Shown: positions 61,238-64,000 of the stretch, one piece after another | Layout: each line of letters begins with the position of its first letter | How positions within the stretch are numbered: the stretch's first letter is position 1 | Origin: Catenisphaera adipataccumulans | Lineage (GTDB): Bacteria > Bacillota_I > Bacilli_A > Erysipelotrichales > Erysipelotrichaceae | Assembly: GCF_014202755.1 (NCBI RefSeq) | Contig: NZ_JACHHK010000007.1 | Span: forward strand, 1-64,000 | Reading direction: 5' to 3' | Length of the DNA stretch: 64,000 nt | Program-made: the position numbers and the translations under genes | Notes under the pieces: model-generated | Seen by the model: only the letters and a program-made list of their open reading frames with translations | Database searches by the model: none | Told to the model about the DNA's origin: nothing

Positions 61238-62764
61238 ATGAAAATGAATCAAAAAAAATGGGTCCAAATGATGACGGCAGCGATGCTGTCTTTGAGCATG
61301 GCTTCCGCACCGATTTATGCGCAAGATACGCAGGCGGAACCATCTTCCCAGGGGCAGGATCAGGCACCCAGTCAGGCGGGCGGCGGTGCAGATACAATGT
61401 CTTATGACTATACAGGCAGTTACAGTGCCTCTTTAACAGCGGACGGAGAAAAAACCAAAAGCAGCAATGATACGATTTCTTCCGATCAAGCGGATGTCAA
61501 TGCGGCTTTAGCTGAAAACGGCGGTACATTGGCGATAAAAAAAGGAACATTGACCAAGTCCGGGGATGATACAGACGGCGATAATTGTAATTTCTATGGC
61601 GTCAATTCAATCTTACTGAGTGTCGGTGATGGTTCCAAAGCATATATTTCCGGCAGCAAGCTGACGGCAGACAGTGCCGGATCGAACGCGTTGTTTGCGA
61701 CAGATGAAGCATTGATCTATGCCAATTCCGATACCATTCAGACCGCAGCGGATAATTCACGCGGTTTGGATGCTACATACGGCGGTACGATCATTGGCAA
61801 TAAATTAAATATCTCTACAAAGGGCGATCACAGTGCTGCCTTGGCAACTGACCGCGGCGGCGGGAATATTTCGGTGACAAATAGTAAGCTGAAAACATCC
61901 GGATCCGGATCTCCGCTGCTTTACTCGACTGGAGATATTGAAGTTGAAAATGTGACCGGTACGGCTTCTGGTTCACAGATTGCGGGCATGGAAGGATTGA
62001 ATACCATCTATATAAAGAATTCCAATTTAAAATCAACGAATACATCAACAACCGGCAGCGATCCTGTGGCCAATGGTGTGATTCTCTATCAGTCGACATC
62101 GGGCGATGCAGAATCTACGACCGGTGATACAGCGTCATTCTATGCATCGAATTCCACATTATCCAGTGACATCGAATCTGGCTCAATGTTTTATGTCACA
62201 AATACAACAGCAAATATCGTTCTATCAAAAACAAAGCTGAAATTCGATTCTTCAAAAGCCAATTTGCTGCAGATCGAAGGAAATGATTCCAATAATTGGG
62301 GTACAGCAGGTTCCAACGGCGGTACGGTCACATTTACCGCAACAAATGATACGCTGAAAGGAAATATTTCCGTGGATTCCATCAGTTCCTTGGATTTCTA
62401 TGTGATCAATGATTCGAAATATATTGGTGCCGCAAGCATTACAGAAAATGCCACAAATACGGATGCCAAGGATTCGAATATCACGATGAATGTCGATGAG
62501 GACTCTACCTGGGTCGTAACGAAAGATAGTACCGTTTCAAATCTGAATGTGGAAAACGGTGCGAAAATCGTTGATTCCGAAGGTAAAGATGTAACGATCG
62601 TTGTTAATGGTAAGACAAAGATCAAAGGGGATAGTGATATCACAGTGACAGTAACGGGTTCTTACTCAACAAAGGTCAATACAAGTAAAACCAATGAAAT
62701 CTCTTCAGATACGATCGATCGTTCGGATTTCGATTCCTATTACGATACGGATACAAAATTTTAA
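61238..62764 (+). CDS. Secreted beta-helix-like surface protein of unknown function
   Basis: A 508-residue exported protein. A signal peptide (KKWVQMMTAAMLSLSMASAPIYAQ) with a probable cut after AQ is followed by a Gln/Ser/Pro-rich linker. The long body is rich in Ser, Thr, Asp, Asn and Gly. Repeating short strands such as ITNSKL- or NSTLSS-like units (VTNSKLKTSG, IKNSNLKSTN, ASNSTLSS, NTTANIVLSKTKL) suggest a right-handed parallel beta-helix. There is no LPxTG anchor, SLH domain or catalytic motif, so it may be released or bound non-covalently. A single Cys is present. I have no established function for the family. The start may be 61238 or 61244; CAGGAGA lies upstream. Confidence 0.7.
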   Translation: MKMNQKKWVQMMTAAMLSLSMASAPIYAQDTQAEPSSQGQDQAPSQAGGGADTMSYDYTGSYSASLTADGEKTKSSNDTISSDQADVNAALAENGGTLAIKKGTLTKSGDDTDGDNCNFYGVNSILLSVGDGSKAYISGSKLTADSAGSNALFATDEALIYANSDTIQTAADNSRGLDATYGGTIIGNKLNISTKGDHSAALATDRGGGNISVTNSKLKTSGSGSPLLYSTGDIEVENVTGTASGSQIAGMEGLNTIYIKNSNLKSTNTSTTGSDPVANGVILYQSTSGDAESTTGDTASFYASNSTLSSDIESGSMFYVTNTTANIVLSKTKLKFDSSKANLLQIEGNDSNNWGTAGSNGGTVTFTATNDTLKGNISVDSISSLDFYVINDSKYIGAASITENATNTDAKDSNITMNVDEDSTWVVTKDSTVSNLNVENGAKIVDSEGKDVTIVVNGKTKIKGDSDITVTVTGSYSTKVNTSKTNEISSDTIDRSDFDSYYDTDTKF

Positions 62765-62770
62765 AGAATG

Positions 62771-62795
62771 GCCTCGATGAAAATCGAGGCTTTTC
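62771..62795 (+). terminator. Terminator of the secreted protein gene
   Basis: A perfect 8-bp stem GCCTCGAT/ATCGAGGC with a GAAA loop, followed by TTTT. Confidence 0.88.
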
Positions 62796-63900
62796 TATGA
62801 TTTATATTTAAGATACTTAAATATATAGGAACAGGACAGGGAAAATTGTTTTTTAAATATGAGAAAAATCTGTCGTGTGAATAAATAGTCTACGTAGTTA
62901 CTCATGAAATCAAAATTAAACGGATGATCATCCGTTCGTCTGCAGCAATAATATCTAAACTAAATATACGTTAACAAGACTGATTTCAATAAAGAATGAA
63001 TTGTTTGCGTATCTTTAAAGATCAGTAAAATCATGAAAAAAAGCAGATTCAAATTTGCATCGAGCTGTATAGTCGATCGTAAAAAAGAGTTTCGATGCAA
63101 ATGAGAGGATCGATCAATCGATCATTTAATTTATTTTGAAGTTTTATAGGTACTTATTAATAGAAAAGAATGATCAGATGAAATTTAATGAAATAAACAA
63201 ATCATCATTAAAGAAAAGTGTCATTCAATAGATTTTATTAAAGAGAGGATACCTAAATATTCAGAAAATAAAGAAAACATGCGTAGAATCGTTATCGATT
63301 CGTATAAAATGCAATGTTCTAAAAAATAACATAATATATATTATGCGAAGTAATGCTAATACACGAAAGTGTCAATATAGGCGAATACCCCCGAATTTAA
63401 AGGATATTCCCTGTTTGTTGCTCTATAATTGGAAATCGCTCTCGATCTGCCATCGGATCAAAGCTACCATGCTTGAGGCGGAATTATTCTCTAAATACTG
63501 TCGCTCCAAAAAAAGAACCATGCTTACGACATTGCTTTTAAGCGTCTGTATTTATTATTGATGATTATCTGAGCGTATTATACATTGAAATTGTGATGAA
63601 AAAAGTTTATGACAAAAATAAATAGCCTCGTTCTGCTCTTTCACTTGCTTTATATGCTGCTGAAGCCGTCTGTGTTTTGTGTCCCCTTTCCTCTTGGGTA
63701 GCTTACTTCAGTTATCAGTTGTATATGATTTTACTAGGAATATTAATATAAGCATCAATCATTATCCCGTTTTTATTTGATGCTGTTCATTCAGTCAAAG
63801 TATCAACGACTATATACGATGGCTTCCTGTTGATTATTCATGCTTATACTTTCCTTTTGGATAGTATCTAACAAAATAGTGCGTTCTTCCCATTTTTATC
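62796..63900. other. AT-rich, gene-poor region with many inverted repeats
   Basis: About 1.1 kb with no convincing gene. It holds perfect inverted repeats at 62803-62825 (10-bp arms), 62919-62936 (18-bp palindrome), 63053-63102 (11-bp arms), 63108-63123 (7-bp arms), 63286-63301 (6-bp arms) and 63330-63345 (16-bp palindrome). A 72-codon open frame at 63343-63561 has no ribosome binding site and no family resemblance. Base composition is clearly lower in GC than the neighbours. Confidence 0.7.
63361..63560 (-). pseudogene. Possible decayed transposase fragment
   Basis: Read on the minus strand, one frame gives ALIRWQIESDFQL, a stop, then SNKQGISFKFGGIR. The R-x(3)-E spacing in RWQIE and the following aromatic and Lys residues resemble the C-terminal YREK region of IS4-type transposases. 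Stops and the lack of upstream homology suggest a remnant only. The resemblance is short and could be chance. Confidence 0.25.
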
Positions 63901-63923
63901 TTTTCATTTTATGATAATGAAAA
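63901..63923. promoter_or_regulatory. Operator-like inverted repeat before the last gene
   Basis: TTTTCATT (63901-63908) and AATGAAAA (63916-63923) are perfect arms around a 7-nt spacer. The segment TATGATAATGA within it resembles half of a Fur/PerR-type box. It lies 27 nt before the start of the flavoprotein gene. Confidence 0.4.
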
Positions 63924-63949
63924 CGAATCAAATAAAAGGAGGATACCTT

Positions 63950-64000
63950 ATGAAAGTACTACTCGTTAATGGCAGCAGCCATCCGGCTGGCACTACAATG
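63950..64000 (+). CDS. Flavodoxin-fold NAD(P)H-dependent oxidoreductase (partial, cut by window end)
   Basis: Only the first 17 codons are present: MKVLLVNGSSHPAGTTM. The N-terminal beta-strand followed by NGSSHPAGTT is the phosphate-binding loop of NADPH-dependent FMN reductases and related iron-sulfur flavoproteins. A near-perfect ribosome binding site, AAAGGAGG, lies at 63937-63944. The operator-like repeat upstream suggests redox or metal control. Confidence 0.65.
   Translation, partial: MKVLLVNGSSHPAGTTM

Noticed and set aside
63343-63561. A 72-codon open frame in the gene-poor region.
   Set aside because: No ribosome binding site, no recognisable family, high Arg/Lys/Ser content, and the start lies inside a palindrome.
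1-64000. CRISPR arrays, prophage or plasmid features.
   Set aside because: No spaced direct repeats and no cas, capsid, terminase or replication-initiation genes were seen. The XerC/D-type recombinase is chromosomal in size and context.

Overview
The window looks like a chromosomal segment of a low-to-moderate GC Bacillota, most likely an anaerobic fermenter of the Erysipelotrichia type. This is inference from content: pyruvate:ferredoxin oxidoreductase, an enzyme I of the sugar PTS, class I aldolase, a valine T-box, MurT/GatD, Stp/PrkC, DegV proteins and DUF1836, with no respiratory genes. No 16S gene is present, so the taxonomy is not proven. Almost all of the window is ordinary housekeeping sequence. 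Accessory character appears only around 6.6-9.5 kb and after 61 kb.

Layout. 0-3.7 kb: ECF transporter S component, ptsI and a pyridoxal-kinase-like PfkB protein. 3.7-6.6 kb: T-box leader and valS. 6.8-9.3 kb: an acetamidase/formamidase-family enzyme, an APC permease and a 59-residue tryptophan-rich membrane protein. 9.5-10.5 kb: MarR regulator overlapping a guanylate-kinase-like protein. 10.5-14 kb: typA, an esterase, a NifU-like protein and a DUF212 membrane protein. 14.1-17.7 kb: nifJ. 17.7-20 kb: two tandem HAD phosphatases and fructose-bisphosphate aldolase. 20.3-24.0 kb: trhP1-trhP2-proS (tRNA wobble hydroxylation plus ProRS). 24.1-28.1 kb: a Bax-inhibitor-like protein, tRNA-Cys, tRNA-Leu and three membrane proteins.

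28.2-39.9 kb is one long, tightly overlapped series of genes: trmH-like, DUF4438, priA, rsmB, rlmN, stp, prkC, rsgA, rpe, thiN and an unusual membrane protein fused to a permuted-papain-like domain. It matches the classical priA...thiN order of Bacillota but lacks def and fmt between priA and rsmB. 39.9-42.5 kb: a TtcA-like enzyme diverging from truB-ribF. 42.5-55 kb: Asp23-like protein, 5'-nucleotidase, nusB, xseA, xseB, ispA, dxs, tlyA, recN, dinB, trmN6-like, a tyrosine recombinase, mrp and a YgjP-like metallopeptidase. This is again the classical order, but without folD and argR/ahrC. 55-61 kb: purB, murT-gatD, DUF1836 and two convergent degV genes. 61.2-62.8 kb: a secreted beta-helix-like protein. 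62.8-63.95 kb: an AT-rich, gene-poor stretch packed with perfect inverted repeats and possibly a decayed transposase. The window ends in the first codons of a flavin reductase-like gene.

No CRISPR array, prophage or complete IS element was seen. The most notable regulatory pattern is a set of five genes (TrmH-like, TtcA-like, truB, the recombinase and the DUF1836 gene) whose start codon lies only 6-7 nt after a good -10 box, with no Shine-Dalgarno sequence. This predicts leaderless mRNAs in a genome whose other genes mostly carry clear ribosome binding sites. The best candidates for undescribed function are the DUF308/permuted-papain fusion protein, the small Trp-rich protein behind the amidase-permease pair, and the palindrome-rich region near the right end.
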